Assembly (NCBI RefSeq): GCF_001305675.1
Contig: NZ_CP011853.1
Location: 1,426,001-1,490,000, forward strand
Length of the DNA stretch: 64,000 nt
DNA from: Gordonia phthalatica
GTDB lineage: Bacteria; Actinomycetota; Actinomycetes; Mycobacteriales; Mycobacteriaceae
Direction of reading: 5' to 3'
Numbering within the stretch: the stretch's first letter is position 1; every line of letters starts with the position of its first letter. Of this stretch, positions 26,413 through 35,004 are shown one piece after another. Both the position numbers and the translations under genes were made by a program. The notes below the pieces were generated by a model. It was not told the origin of the DNA, did no database searches, and saw only the letters and a program-made list of their open reading frames with translations.

Positions 26413-28206
26413 TCACTTGATCTCGAGCAGGACGGTGCCCTGCGTGACGGCTGCGCCCGCCTCGGCGGTCAGGCCGGTGACGGTGCCCGCCTTGTGCGCG
26501 GTGACCGGGTTCTCCATCTTCATGGCCTCCAGGACCACGACCAGATCGCCCTCTTCGACGGTGTCGCCCTCGGCCACGGAGACCTTGACGACGGTACCCT
26601 GCATCGGCGCGGTCACCGAGTCGCCGGACGCTGCGGCGCCGCCGCCCTTCTTGCGGGTGCGGGCCTTCGGCTTGCGGTGGACGGCGCCGTTGGCGCTGCC
26701 GCCGCCACCGAGTGCGAGGTCGCCGGGGAGCGAGACCTCGACGCGACGGCCGCCGACCTCGACGACGACCTTCTGGCGCGGCGCCTCGTCGTCCTCGATC
26801 GGCTCGCCACCGGTATACGGCTCGATGACGTTCTCCCACTCGTTCTCGATCCACTTGGTGTAGACGTCGAACTTCTCGCCGTCGCCGATGAAGGCGGGGT
26901 TGGAGACGATGTGGCGGTCGAACGGGATGACGGTCGCGAGGCCGTCGACGTGGAACTCGGCCAGGGCGCGGCGGGCGCGCTCCAGGGCCTGGGTGCGGGT
27001 CTCGCCGGTGACGATCAGCTTGGCCAGCATGGAGTCGAACTGGCCGCCGATCACGTCGCCCTCGCGGACGCCGGAGTCGACGCGGACGCCGGGGCCGGTG
27101 GGCTCGCGGTAGACCTTGATCGGGCCGGGGGCGGGCAGGAAGCCGCGACCGGCGTCCTCACCGTTGATGCGGAATTCGAACGCGTGACCGCGAGGGGTCG
27201 GGTCCTCCTTGACCTTCAGTTCCTTGCCCTCGGCGATGCGGAACTGCTCGCGGACCAGGTCGATGCCCGCGGTCTCCTCGGTGACCGGGTGCTCCACCTG
27301 CAGGCGGGTGTTGACCTCGAGGAACGAGATGGTGTCGCCCTGGACCATGTACTCGACCGTGCCTGCACCGTAGTAGCCGGCCTCCAGGCAGATGGCCTTG
27401 GCGGAGCTGTGGATGCGGGCGCGCTGCTCATCGGTCAGGAACGGCGCGGGCGCCTCCTCGATGAGCTTCTGGAAGCGGCGCTGCAGCGAGCAGTCGCGGG
27501 TTCCGGCGACGATGATGTTGCCGTGCTGGTCGGCGACGACCTGAGCTTCGACGTGACGCGCCTTGTCGAGGTACTGCTCGACGAAGCACTCGCCGCGACC
27601 GAAGGCGGCGATGGCCTCGCGGGTGGCGGACTCGAACAGCTCCGGGATCTCCTCGATGGTGTGCGCGACCTTCATACCGCGACCGCCGCCGCCGAACGCC
27701 GCCTTGATGGCGACCGGGACGCCGTACTGCTCGGCGAAGGCGACGACCTCGGCCGCGTCCTTCACCGGGTCCTTGGTGCCCGCGGCCATCGGCGCGTTGG
27801 CGCGCTCGGCGATGTGGCGGGCGGTGACCTTGTCGCCCAGGTTCCGGATCGACTCCGGCGCGGGGCCGATCCAGGTGATGCCTGCGTCGATGACGGCCTG
27901 CGCGAAGTCGGCGTTCTCCGAGAGGAAGCCGTATCCGGGATGGATCGCGTCGGCGCCCGACTTGGCTGCGGCGTCGAGGATCTTGTCGAACACCAGGTAC
28001 GACTCGGCCGAGGTCTGTCCGCCGAGCGCGAAGGCCTCGTCGGCCAGCTGCACGAACATGGCGTCGGCGTCCGGCTCGGCGTACACGGCCACGCTGCCGA
28101 TGCCCGCGTCCTTGGCGGCGCGGATGACGCGAACGGCGATCTCGCCGCGGTTGGCGATGAGGACCTTCTTGATGGTCGTCTGGCTGATCTCAGCGGAACT
28201 GGTCAC
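26413..28206 (-). CDS. accA3: Acyl-CoA carboxylase alpha subunit (biotin carboxylase + carrier)
   Basis: A 597-residue alpha subunit (M. tuberculosis AccA3 is 600) that carboxylates biotin for several acyl-CoA carboxylases, including those for malonyl- and methylmalonyl-CoA and mycolate synthesis. Biotin carboxylase covers about residues 12-460 (KVLIANRGEIAVRVIRAAKD; ATP loop GGGGRGMKV). The carboxyl carrier domain ends the protein, with EAMKMENP and biotin lysine 563. The GTG at 28206 was chosen because AGGAG lies 5 bases before it; a GTG at 28212 overlaps that site. It would pair with AccD5/AccE5 encoded 5 kb away, and BirA nearby attaches its biotin. Confidence 0.97.
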   Translation of the reverse strand: MTSSAEISQTTIKKVLIANRGEIAVRVIRAAKDAGIGSVAVYAEPDADAMFVQLADEAFALGGQTSAESYLVFDKILDAAAKSGADAIHPGYGFLSENADFAQAVIDAGITWIGPAPESIRNLGDKVTARHIAERANAPMAAGTKDPVKDAAEVVAFAEQYGVPVAIKAAFGGGGRGMKVAHTIEEIPELFESATREAIAAFGRGECFVEQYLDKARHVEAQVVADQHGNIIVAGTRDCSLQRRFQKLIEEAPAPFLTDEQRARIHSSAKAICLEAGYYGAGTVEYMVQGDTISFLEVNTRLQVEHPVTEETAGIDLVREQFRIAEGKELKVKEDPTPRGHAFEFRINGEDAGRGFLPAPGPIKVYREPTGPGVRVDSGVREGDVIGGQFDSMLAKLIVTGETRTQALERARRALAEFHVDGLATVIPFDRHIVSNPAFIGDGEKFDVYTKWIENEWENVIEPYTGGEPIEDDEAPRQKVVVEVGGRRVEVSLPGDLALGGGGSANGAVHRKPKARTRKKGGGAAASGDSVTAPMQGTVVKVSVAEGDTVEEGDLVVVLEAMKMENPVTAHKAGTVTGLTAEAGAAVTQGTVLLEIK

Positions 28207-28295
28207 TGGCACTCCTGTGGCGCCGCCGGGCGGGCGGGCCGTTGTCGGGGACGGTGTTCACCATCCAGGGTCGACGGGCTGCGTCTCGTACGGGG

Positions 28296-28321
28296 TTCGC
28301 ACGTGGCGTTTCGCACGTGGC
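28296..28321. repeat. Direct repeat upstream of accA3
   Basis: The 12-mer TTCGCACGTGGC occurs twice, at 28296-28307 and 28310-28321, a 14-base period. It is in the 207-base gap upstream of accA3, about 90 bases before the start. Each copy contains the palindrome CACGTG. It may be an activator or repressor site; this is inferred from position only. Confidence 0.5.
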
Positions 28322-28363
28322 TCGCATTCGGCGGGCAACGTGATTTCCGCGACTCAGATTAAC

Positions 28364-28385
28364 GCACCGAGCGATTGTTCGGTGC
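28364..28385 (-). terminator. Short hairpin between the PapA-like gene and accA3
   Basis: Arms 28364-28370 and 28379-28385 pair perfectly over 7 bp with an 8-base loop, 28 bases after the stop of the PapA-like gene. It is weak for a terminator, so readthrough into accA3 is possible. Confidence 0.4.
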
Positions 28386-28413
28386 CTGGGATGTCACGAA
28401 GCCTGCAATTGAT

Positions 28414-29877
28414 CTACCTCTCCGCCGGGGTACTGGCGAGTAGTCGGGCAAAAAGGTCGAGGAATCGAGGTACCCGATCGACGCCCACGGCGGGGTACCG
28501 CGCGTGCATTCGCAGACCACCCGGTGTGCGGTTCACCCACACGTAAACCTCGTCGTCCGCATAAGAATGGCTGCGCAGCACCCGTGCGCCGCCCGCGTCC
28601 GCGACGTCGGCCCGCGGGGTGCCTCGGGTGTCCATGTACGACACGACCATGTGCGGACTGCCGCCGACCCCTATGAGATCGGCCACACGGAGGAATGGAA
28701 GTGCTCCGCCGTACTTCGATTCGGTCACCGCAGCGGTGCTCCGGCGGGCCGCTTCGACGAGGTCGGGGGTGTCGTGGATGTCGATCGCCATGGGGGCGAG
28801 ACCGACGAACCAGCCGAGCGAATGCGCCCACGCGGCGTCGGTCCGGGTGTGCCGGGGCATCACGACGACGAACTCGTCGGCATCGGTGGTCGCCCGGAAC
28901 GCCACCGACAGCGCGCCCAGCAGTCCACCGATCGTCGACGCGCCCGACCGCTCGCAGAAGTCCTCGAATCGGCGCGCGCCCGCGTCGTCGAGCAACAGGC
29001 AGGTCCGCGAGGGCTGGAAGGGCTGGGGCGGCGCCGCCTCGACCGCTCCACCGCCGGGACGGTGGTCGATCACGGGCGGCTCGTGGTCGTCGGGGGAGGT
29101 GCCCGCGGGCGGCGGATCGTCGAGCAGCGGGTTGGGTGGGAACGTGCCGCCGTAGGGGGCGATGAACCGCGCCCAGGTCTGTGCCGCGGGGTGCTCGGGG
29201 CCCTCCAGGTCGGCGGCACGGCGTTGCGCGTCGCTGAAGTCGAGGTAGCTGCCCGCCGGCTCCAACGCGGGCGGCCTGCGGTCGCGGGAGGCTCGGTAGA
29301 GCTCGGTCAGCTCGTACTGCGCGGTGACGAGGGAGTACCCGTCGACCAACGAGTGGTCGGCGGCGAACAGCAGCGTGAAGCTGTGCGGGCGCGCGACGGT
29401 CGCGAATCGGTATGCGGGCCAGTGCAGCGGGGCGGTGGCGCGGTCGAACGATCCGGCGACCTGCTCCAGCAGCAGCGGGGTCTCGGTGTACCAGCCGATG
29501 CGCGACATCTTCAGGTGCACCGTCTCGCGTTCGGTGGAGTAGCGCTCGGTGCGGTACCTCCCGTCGTGGTCGGCCTTGAGCACCACGTGGGTGCGCAGCA
29601 CCTCGTGCCGGTTCACGTAGGCGATCATGGCCGCGCGGATCGAGGGGATCGACAACGGTTCGGCGAACTCGATCGACACGCCGAGCCACGACTCCCGGCC
29701 GCCCTCGCGGTGGGTGCGGGCCCGGTACTCGAACGCCGAACGGAGATGCTGCTCGTGGTTGTGCGAGGTCTCACGACTGTCCCGACGCCAGCTACCGAGC
29801 CCGCCGGGCACGGCCGGAATCCATTCGACGAGCCCGCCGGGCTCTATCGGCGCGTCGAGTATCTGGAGGAAATCCAT
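28414..29877 (-). CDS. Condensation-domain acyltransferase (PapA-like)
   Basis: A 487-residue stand-alone condensation-domain protein of the type of mycobacterial PapA acyltransferases. The catalytic motif HHxxxDG appears as DHSLVDG at residues 174-180: the second, catalytic histidine (175) is kept while the first is aspartate. RHEVLRTH (90-97) and SLGWFVGLAPMAID (C-terminal half) are other family marks. Such proteins esterify sugars or alcohols with acyl-CoA or acyl-carrier-bound chains to build envelope glycolipids. The gene lies 16 bases after sufE on the same strand and upstream of accA3; M. tuberculosis has sufE directly beside accA3. No polyketide synthase is nearby, so the substrate cannot be named. 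Confidence 0.82.
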   Translation of the reverse strand: MDFLQILDAPIEPGGLVEWIPAVPGGLGSWRRDSRETSHNHEQHLRSAFEYRARTHREGGRESWLGVSIEFAEPLSIPSIRAAMIAYVNRHEVLRTHVVLKADHDGRYRTERYSTERETVHLKMSRIGWYTETPLLLEQVAGSFDRATAPLHWPAYRFATVARPHSFTLLFAADHSLVDGYSLVTAQYELTELYRASRDRRPPALEPAGSYLDFSDAQRRAADLEGPEHPAAQTWARFIAPYGGTFPPNPLLDDPPPAGTSPDDHEPPVIDHRPGGGAVEAAPPQPFQPSRTCLLLDDAGARRFEDFCERSGASTIGGLLGALSVAFRATTDADEFVVVMPRHTRTDAAWAHSLGWFVGLAPMAIDIHDTPDLVEAARRSTAAVTESKYGGALPFLRVADLIGVGGSPHMVVSYMDTRGTPRADVADAGGARVLRSHSYADDEVYVWVNRTPGGLRMHARYPAVGVDRVPRFLDLFARLLASTPAER

Positions 29878-29893
29878 TGCACCGAAAGCGGAT

Positions 29894-30319
29894 TCAGGCG
29901 GCCGTTTGTTCGGTGACCTGGCGCTTGATGCGGGTGAGGATGCCCGCCATACCGTTCAAGCGCAGCGGGCTGATCACCGAGGCCAGGCCGAGGTCGTGAA
30001 AGAAGTCGCTCGGCACGCCGAGGATCTCCTCGGCGGTCGCGCCGTCGAGTCCCTCGTGGAGGATCGACGCGAAACCGCGGGTGGTCGGCGCCTCCGGCGG
30101 TGCGCTGAAGTACAGGCGCACCGCGGAGGCGTCCGACGCGTCCACCGACAGGAAGATCGGCGACTGGCATTCGGGGACCGGTTCCATGGCCTCCACCTCG
30201 AGGGACTCCGGCAGTGCCGGAAGGTCGCCGGCGAACTCCAGCAGGAGTGTCACCTTGTCGGAGTCGGCCAGCTCGGCGAAATCGGAGACGATGTCGGCGA
30301 GCGCATCGGGCAGGGTCAT
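29894..30319 (-). CDS. sufE: SufE family protein (cysteine desulphuration)
   Basis: A 141-residue SufE protein. Cysteine 51 in VPECQSP is the conserved persulphide-carrying residue, and the RGFASILHEGLDGATAEEI region matches the family. SufE accepts sulphur from a cysteine desulphurase for iron-sulphur cluster assembly or other uses. AGAAGG lies 6 bases before the ATG. It follows sseA by 22 bases, as in M. tuberculosis (Rv3284-Rv3283), suggesting shared sulphur transfer. Confidence 0.92.
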   Translation of the reverse strand: MTLPDALADIVSDFAELADSDKVTLLLEFAGDLPALPESLEVEAMEPVPECQSPIFLSVDASDASAVRLYFSAPPEAPTTRGFASILHEGLDGATAEEILGVPSDFFHDLGLASVISPLRLNGMAGILTRIKRQVTEQTAA

Positions 30320-30341
30320 CGGGAACCTTCTGGAGAATGTG

Positions 30342-31229
30342 TCAGTTGACGGTGCCGGGCTCTTCGCCCACCGCGATCGGGACGCGGACGCGGTTGCCCC
30401 ACTCGGTCCACGAGCCGTCGTAGTTGCGGACGTTCTCGAAGCCCAGCAGGTGGGTCAGCACGAACCAGGTGTGGCTCGAGCGCTCACCGATGCGGCAGTA
30501 GGCGATGGTCGGGGTCTCGGGGTCGAGGCCCGCGTACACCTCCTGCAGCTCCTCGAGCTTGCGGAAGCGGTGATCGGGAGCCGCGGCCTTGGCCCACGGG
30601 ATCGACACGGCGGTCGGGATGTGCCCGCCGCGCAGGGTTCCCTCCTGCGGGTAGTCGGGCATGTGGGTGCGCTCACCGGTGTACTCCTGCGGGGAGCGGA
30701 CATCGATCAGCGGGGTGGTGCCGAGCTCGGAGATGACGGCGTCGGCGTAGGCGCGGATCTTGGAGTCGTCGCGCTCGACGACGGGGTAGTCCGACGCCGG
30801 GTACACGGGCACGTCGAACGACGTCTCGCGCTGCTCGTCCATCCACGCGTCGCGGCCGCCGTCGAGCAGACGGACGTCCTCGTGACCGAAGAGGGTGAAG
30901 ACCCAGAGGGCGTAGGCGGCCCACCAGTTGCTCTTGTCGCCGTAGATGACGACGGTGTCGTCGCGGTTGACGCCCTTCTCACGCATCAGGGCGGCGAACT
31001 GCTCGCCGTTGATGTAGTCGCGGGTCACCGGATCGTTGAGGTGCAGGTGCCAGTCGACCTTCTGCGCCGTGGGGATGTGCCCGATGTCGTACAGCAGAAC
31101 GTCTTCATCCGACTCGATGATCTTGAGCCCCGGGGCGCCGAGGTGCGCCGACAGCCATTCGGTCGTCACCAGCCGTTCGGGGTGTGCGAAGTTGGCGAAT
31201 GCCGGGTTCGGATCAAATTCCACAGTCAC
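30342..31229 (-). CDS. sseA: Thiosulphate/mercaptopyruvate sulphurtransferase (rhodanese)
   Basis: A 295-residue protein with two rhodanese domains (about residues 10-145 and 160-290). The C-terminal domain has the active cysteine 245 in YCRIGERSSH. It is strongly like M. tuberculosis SseA (297 residues). It transfers sulphane sulphur to a thiol acceptor, possibly SufE. The GTG at 31229 is supported by GGGAG 7 bases upstream; an in-frame GTG also lies two codons later. The open frame upstream is not coding, because a lipoprotein gene occupies the other strand. Confidence 0.94.
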   Translation of the reverse strand: MTVEFDPNPAFANFAHPERLVTTEWLSAHLGAPGLKIIESDEDVLLYDIGHIPTAQKVDWHLHLNDPVTRDYINGEQFAALMREKGVNRDDTVVIYGDKSNWWAAYALWVFTLFGHEDVRLLDGGRDAWMDEQRETSFDVPVYPASDYPVVERDDSKIRAYADAVISELGTTPLIDVRSPQEYTGERTHMPDYPQEGTLRGGHIPTAVSIPWAKAAAPDHRFRKLEELQEVYAGLDPETPTIAYCRIGERSSHTWFVLTHLLGFENVRNYDGSWTEWGNRVRVPIAVGEEPGTVN

Positions 31230-31406
31230 TGAGGGTCTCCCGCCTCTGCTGATTTCTCCACGCGCGTATCTGGCGTCACATCCAGCATACGGACGCGTCC
31301 GCGTCGACTCTCCGGTGGATGGGGGAGACGAACCCCGGTGTGCCGGACGGTCGCTCGAATGACGTCCGGGGTACCGGTGCGACGGTTCGGTGTTAGCGTT
31401 CCGTTC

Positions 31407-32303
31407 ATGCAGAGTCGGGGAAGGGCGACCGCGCGTCATGCGGTGTCGCTGCTGTCGATGGTCGTCGTCGGTGTGTTGGTGCTGGTCGGGTGCGGCGTCG
31501 ACGGCACGCCGCAGCGAGCAATGCCGAAGAAGCCGTTGCACTGTTCGGTCACCGAGTGCCCGGAACTGCCGGTGTTCTCGTCTAAGCGGCTCGCGGCCTC
31601 CGGCGTCGACAGCGGCAACGCGGCGACCGCCGTGCCGAAGTTTCTGACCGAGGTCTTCGACGACCTCGATCGGGTCTGGCAGGACTGGTTCGCTCAGCTG
31701 AACATCGAAGAGGCCGCCTCCGGCCGGGTGCTGATCTCCTCCGGCGACTCGTTCGTCAGCGACTGCCTCCGGAAGGAGCTGCCGAACGGCATCCCCAGCG
31801 ACTTCCCGAACGCGTTCTTCTGCCCCCGCGACAACCAGCAGGACGGCAGCGGAGTGAGTCGTCAGGGCTCGATCATCCTGCCCGTCGACACGTTCGCCGA
31901 CATCTGGAACGGCAAGCTGATGGGATCGCAGGGCTTCCTGCTCGGCGACTTCAGCGCCGCGACCATCGTCGCCCACGAGTACGGCCACAACGTCGTCTAC
32001 CGCCTCGCGATGGCCTACGGCCTCGATGAGGGGCCCGCCGGCGACAACAGCGAACTCATCGCCGACTGCTTCGCAGGCAACTGGGCCGCCACCGTCTTCG
32101 AGCGCAAGGACCTCTCGTTCAAGGAGATGCTCCAGGCGGCGGCACTGATGGTCAGCATCGGCGACGCCCGCTCCGGGCAGGGGCACGGCACGTCGATCCA
32201 GCGTGCCATGGCCCTGTGGAAGGGCTTCAGCGACAACCTGAAGCGTCAGGGGCAGCCGGGCGACTGCCTGAAGACCTACTGGCCGCAGGTGCTGCAGGGG
32301 TAG
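31407..32303 (+). CDS. Putative secreted zinc-metalloprotease lipoprotein
   Basis: A 298-residue protein with a lipoprotein signal peptide: RR-rich start, hydrophobic stretch 15-28, lipobox LVGC with cysteine 29. The zinc motif HEYGH is at residues 190-194, and NSELIADCFAGNWAA supplies the likely third ligand, as in the YpfJ/neutral zinc metallopeptidase family. Four further cysteines could form disulphides outside the membrane. It should act at the outer face of the membrane; the substrate is unknown. TAGCGT lies 7 bases before the ATG and there is no ribosome binding site. It converges on maf with a 3-base gap. Confidence 0.87.
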   Translation: MQSRGRATARHAVSLLSMVVVGVLVLVGCGVDGTPQRAMPKKPLHCSVTECPELPVFSSKRLAASGVDSGNAATAVPKFLTEVFDDLDRVWQDWFAQLNIEEAASGRVLISSGDSFVSDCLRKELPNGIPSDFPNAFFCPRDNQQDGSGVSRQGSIILPVDTFADIWNGKLMGSQGFLLGDFSAATIVAHEYGHNVVYRLAMAYGLDEGPAGDNSELIADCFAGNWAATVFERKDLSFKEMLQAAALMVSIGDARSGQGHGTSIQRAMALWKGFSDNLKRQGQPGDCLKTYWPQVLQG

Positions 32304-32306
32304 CGG

Positions 32307-32972
32307 CTACGCGGTCCACAACTCGGTCACCTCGACGCCCACGTCGGCGAGGAGACGGCGGACCAGCGGGAGGCTGATGCCGAGGACCGACGACGGGTCG
32401 CCGTCGATCCCGTCGATCAGCCAGCCGCCCAGGCCGTCGAGGGTGAACGCCCCGGCCACCTCGAGCGGCTCGCCGGTGGCGGCGTAGGCCTCGATCACGT
32501 GGTCCGGTGCGTCGGAGAAGGAGATGGCGGTGGACTCGCTGCCGCCGGCCGACCCGACGACGACGCCGTCCCGGATACGGCGCACGCAGTGGCCGGTGAT
32601 CAAGTGGCCGGTGTCCCCGCGCATCCGCCTCCAGCGGGCCACCGCGACCTCCGCGGTGTGCGGTTTCCCGGCCAACTCGCCGTCGAAGAGCAGCATCGAG
32701 TCGCACGTCAGGATCACGGAGTCGGCGGCCGCGGCACCAGCCGCTGCGACGACGGTCTCCACGACCGCGTCGGCCTTGGCCTCGGCGAGCCGCGTGACGA
32801 TCTGCGCGTGCGGTGCGCCGGCGAGTTCGTCGAGGAGTGCGTCCTCGTCCACATCCGACACGACGACCGTCGGCCTCAGACCGGCCCCCGTCAGCACGCG
32901 GAAGCGTGCCGGGGAGGCCGACCCGAGGACGACGGTCGTCGTCTGTGGATCGTGTGCGGAACCGATGGTCAC
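32307..32972 (-). CDS. maf: Maf-family nucleotide pyrophosphatase
   Basis: A 221-residue Maf/YhdE-type protein that removes the pyrophosphate from non-canonical or modified nucleoside triphosphates. The opening LGSASPARFRVL, the ILTCDSMLLFDGELAGKP loop and the later FTLDGLGG-IDGIDGDPSSVLG segment are all family marks. The GTG start (32972) overlaps the accE5 stop as GTGA, so translation is coupled. The same order (accD5-accE5-maf-sseA) is found in M. tuberculosis. Confidence 0.93.
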   Translation of the reverse strand: MTIGSAHDPQTTTVVLGSASPARFRVLTGAGLRPTVVVSDVDEDALLDELAGAPHAQIVTRLAEAKADAVVETVVAAAGAAAADSVILTCDSMLLFDGELAGKPHTAEVAVARWRRMRGDTGHLITGHCVRRIRDGVVVGSAGGSESTAISFSDAPDHVIEAYAATGEPLEVAGAFTLDGLGGWLIDGIDGDPSSVLGISLPLVRRLLADVGVEVTELWTA

Positions 32973-33214
32973 CAACCGCCGCGGTTGGTGAAGCTGCCCG
33001 GCTGACCCCAGGTCTGCCGGAACAGGTCGACCGGGCGGCCCCACTCGTTGCGGGTGCCGGGCCCGGAGTCGCCGGAGCCGCCGCCGACCGCGGCGAAGAC
33101 GCCGACCAGCGCGGCGATCTCCTCGTCGGTGGGGTTGCCGTTCACCACGGACAGGAAGGGACGGACGGGTGTGTCGTCGCCGGTGGCGTCGACAGAGGTG
33201 ACGTCTGCAGTCAT
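32969..33214 (-). CDS. accE5: Acyl-CoA carboxylase epsilon subunit
   Basis: An 81-residue protein with the epsilon-subunit pattern FLSVVNGNPTDEEIAALVGV in the middle and a C-terminal tryptophan-rich tail (RTWGQPG-like). This small subunit stabilises or stimulates the AccA3-AccD5 complex in actinobacteria. AAAGG lies 8 bases before the ATG. It follows accD5 by 31 bases and overlaps maf by 4, so the three form an operon. Confidence 0.9.
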   Translation of the reverse strand: MTADVTSVDATGDDTPVRPFLSVVNGNPTDEEIAALVGVFAAVGGGSGDSGPGTRNEWGRPVDLFRQTWGQPGSFTNRGGW

Positions 33215-33245
33215 GCGTGTCGCCTTTCTCGTATCGCGGGCGAGA

Positions 33246-34871
33246 TCACAGCGGGATGTTGCCGTGCTTCTTCGGCGGCACCTGCACCAGCTTGCGCTCC
33301 AGCAGCTTCAGCGCGTTCGCGATCTGGCCGCGGGTGTGGCTCGGCGGGATCACCGCGTCCACGTAACCGCGCTCGGCGGCCACGTACGGGTTCACCAGGG
33401 TGTCCTCGTACTCCTGCTGCAGTTCCAGGCGCAGTGCGTCGACGTCCGAGCCGTTCGCCTCCGCCTCCTTGATCTGCTTGCGGTAGACGAAGCCGACGGC
33501 GCCGGAGGCGCCCATGACCGCGATCTGGGCGGTCGGCCAGGCGAGGTTGACGTCAGCGCCCATGTGCTTGGAGCCCATGACGTCGTATGCGCCGCCGTAC
33601 GCCTTTCGGGTGATGACGGTGATCTTGCCGACCGTCGCCTCGCCGTAGGCGTAGAGCAGCTTGGCGCCGCGACGGATGATGCCGTTGTACTCCTGTTCGG
33701 TGCCCGGCAGGAAGCCGGGGACGTCGACCAGGGTGACGATCGGGACGTTGAAGGCGTCGCAGGTGCGGACGAAGCGAGCGGCCTTCTCGGAGGCGTCGAT
33801 GTCCAGGCAGCCGGCGAACTGGGTCGGCTGGTTGGCGACGATGCCGACGCTGCGGCCGTCGACGCGACCGAAGCCGACGATCACGTTCATCGCGCGCTCG
33901 GCCTGGACCTCCAGGAACTCCTCGTCGTCGAGGATGTTCCGGATGACCTCGTGCATGTCGTACGGCTGGTTCGGCGAGTCCGGGATGATCGTGTCGAGGG
34001 CGAGATCGTCCTCGGTGAGATTCTCCTCGATGGAGCCGACGCGCTCCGGAACCGGCAGACGCGGCGCCTCGGCGCGGCAGTTGCTCGGCAGGTAGGACAG
34101 GAGCTCCTTGACGTAGTCGAGGGCGTCCTCCTCGTCCTGTCCGACGTAGTGCGCGACGCCCGACTTGGACATGTGCGTGTTGGCGCCGCCCAGATCCTCC
34201 TGGGTGACGTCCTCGCCGGTGACGGTCTTGATGACGTCGGGACCGGTGACGAACATCTGGCTGGTCTGATCGACCATGACCACGAAGTCGGTCAGCGCGG
34301 GGGAGTACACGTGGCCGCCGGCGTTCGGGCCCATGATCAGGGAGATCTGGGGGATGACGCCCGACGCGCGGACGTTGCGGCCGAAGATCTCGCCGTAGAG
34401 GGCCAGGGAGACGACGCCCTCCTGGATGCGGGCGCCCGCGCCCTCGTTGATGCCGATCAGGGGGCGCCCGGTCTTGAGCGCCATGTCCATCACCTTGACG
34501 ATCTTCTCGCCGTAGACCTCGCCGAGGCTGCCGCCGAAGACCGCGGCGTTCTGGCTGAAGACGCACACCTCGCGACCGTCGACCGTGCCGTAGCCGGTGA
34601 CGACGCCGTCGCCCATCGGGCGGCGTTCGGCCAGACCGAAGTTGGTGGAACGGTGGCGGGCCAGCGCGTCGAGCTCGACGAACGAACCCTCGTCGAGCAG
34701 GTGGGTGATGCGCTCGCGGGCGGTCAGCTTGCCCTTGGCGTGCACCTTCTCGGCTGCGCCCTTGCCCATCGGGAACTCGGCCTCTTCGAGCCGGTTACGC
34801 AGATCGGCGAGCTTGCCCGCCGTCGTGTGGATGTCGGGTGCGGCGCCGTCGTCGCGTGAAGCAGTGGTCAT
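33246..34871 (-). CDS. accD5: Acyl-CoA carboxylase beta subunit (carboxyltransferase)
   Basis: A 541-residue carboxyltransferase with the two crotonase-like halves of the family. The first has FGGSLGEVYGEKIVK and GAGARIQEGVVSL; the second has DVPGFLPGTEQEYNGIIR and AYGGAYDVMGSKHMGAD. It carboxylates propionyl-CoA (and probably acetyl-CoA) with AccA3. The ATG at 34871 lacks a ribosome binding site. TTGACC and TAGCAT lie upstream, with TAGCAT 8 bases before the ATG, so the mRNA may be leaderless. The promoter overlaps a palindrome at 34891-34906. Confidence 0.96.
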   Translation of the reverse strand: MTTASRDDGAAPDIHTTAGKLADLRNRLEEAEFPMGKGAAEKVHAKGKLTARERITHLLDEGSFVELDALARHRSTNFGLAERRPMGDGVVTGYGTVDGREVCVFSQNAAVFGGSLGEVYGEKIVKVMDMALKTGRPLIGINEGAGARIQEGVVSLALYGEIFGRNVRASGVIPQISLIMGPNAGGHVYSPALTDFVVMVDQTSQMFVTGPDVIKTVTGEDVTQEDLGGANTHMSKSGVAHYVGQDEEDALDYVKELLSYLPSNCRAEAPRLPVPERVGSIEENLTEDDLALDTIIPDSPNQPYDMHEVIRNILDDEEFLEVQAERAMNVIVGFGRVDGRSVGIVANQPTQFAGCLDIDASEKAARFVRTCDAFNVPIVTLVDVPGFLPGTEQEYNGIIRRGAKLLYAYGEATVGKITVITRKAYGGAYDVMGSKHMGADVNLAWPTAQIAVMGASGAVGFVYRKQIKEAEANGSDVDALRLELQQEYEDTLVNPYVAAERGYVDAVIPPSHTRGQIANALKLLERKLVQVPPKKHGNIPL

Positions 34872-34890
34872 GGACAACGATGCTAACTTC

Positions 34891-34906
34891 CCGAGCGGGC
34901 GCTCGG
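34891..34906. promoter_or_regulatory. Palindrome between -35 and -10 of accD5
   Basis: CCGAGCG-GG-CGCTCGG is a perfect 16-bp palindrome lying between the putative accD5 -35 (TTGACC, minus strand) and -10 (TAGCAT). Its position suits a repressor operator. Fatty-acid genes of actinobacteria are often controlled by TetR proteins; the binder here is unknown. Confidence 0.5.
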
Positions 34907-34920
34907 TCAAGCCCCGCCAT

Positions 34921-34942
34921 AATGTGAGAATATCCTCACATT
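34921..34942. promoter_or_regulatory. Perfect inverted repeat between accD5 and birA
   Basis: AATGTGAG (34921-34928), spacer AATATC and CTCACATT (34935-34942) form a perfect 8-6-8 inverted repeat. It is AT-rich against a GC-rich background and lies midway between accD5 and birA. It is a candidate operator for one or both genes. Confidence 0.55.
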
Positions 34943-35004
34943 CTGATTCACACTCGCGCGGGGGAGTGAGGGCGTTCACCGAAACCGCCGTACAGTGCTG
35001 GTTC

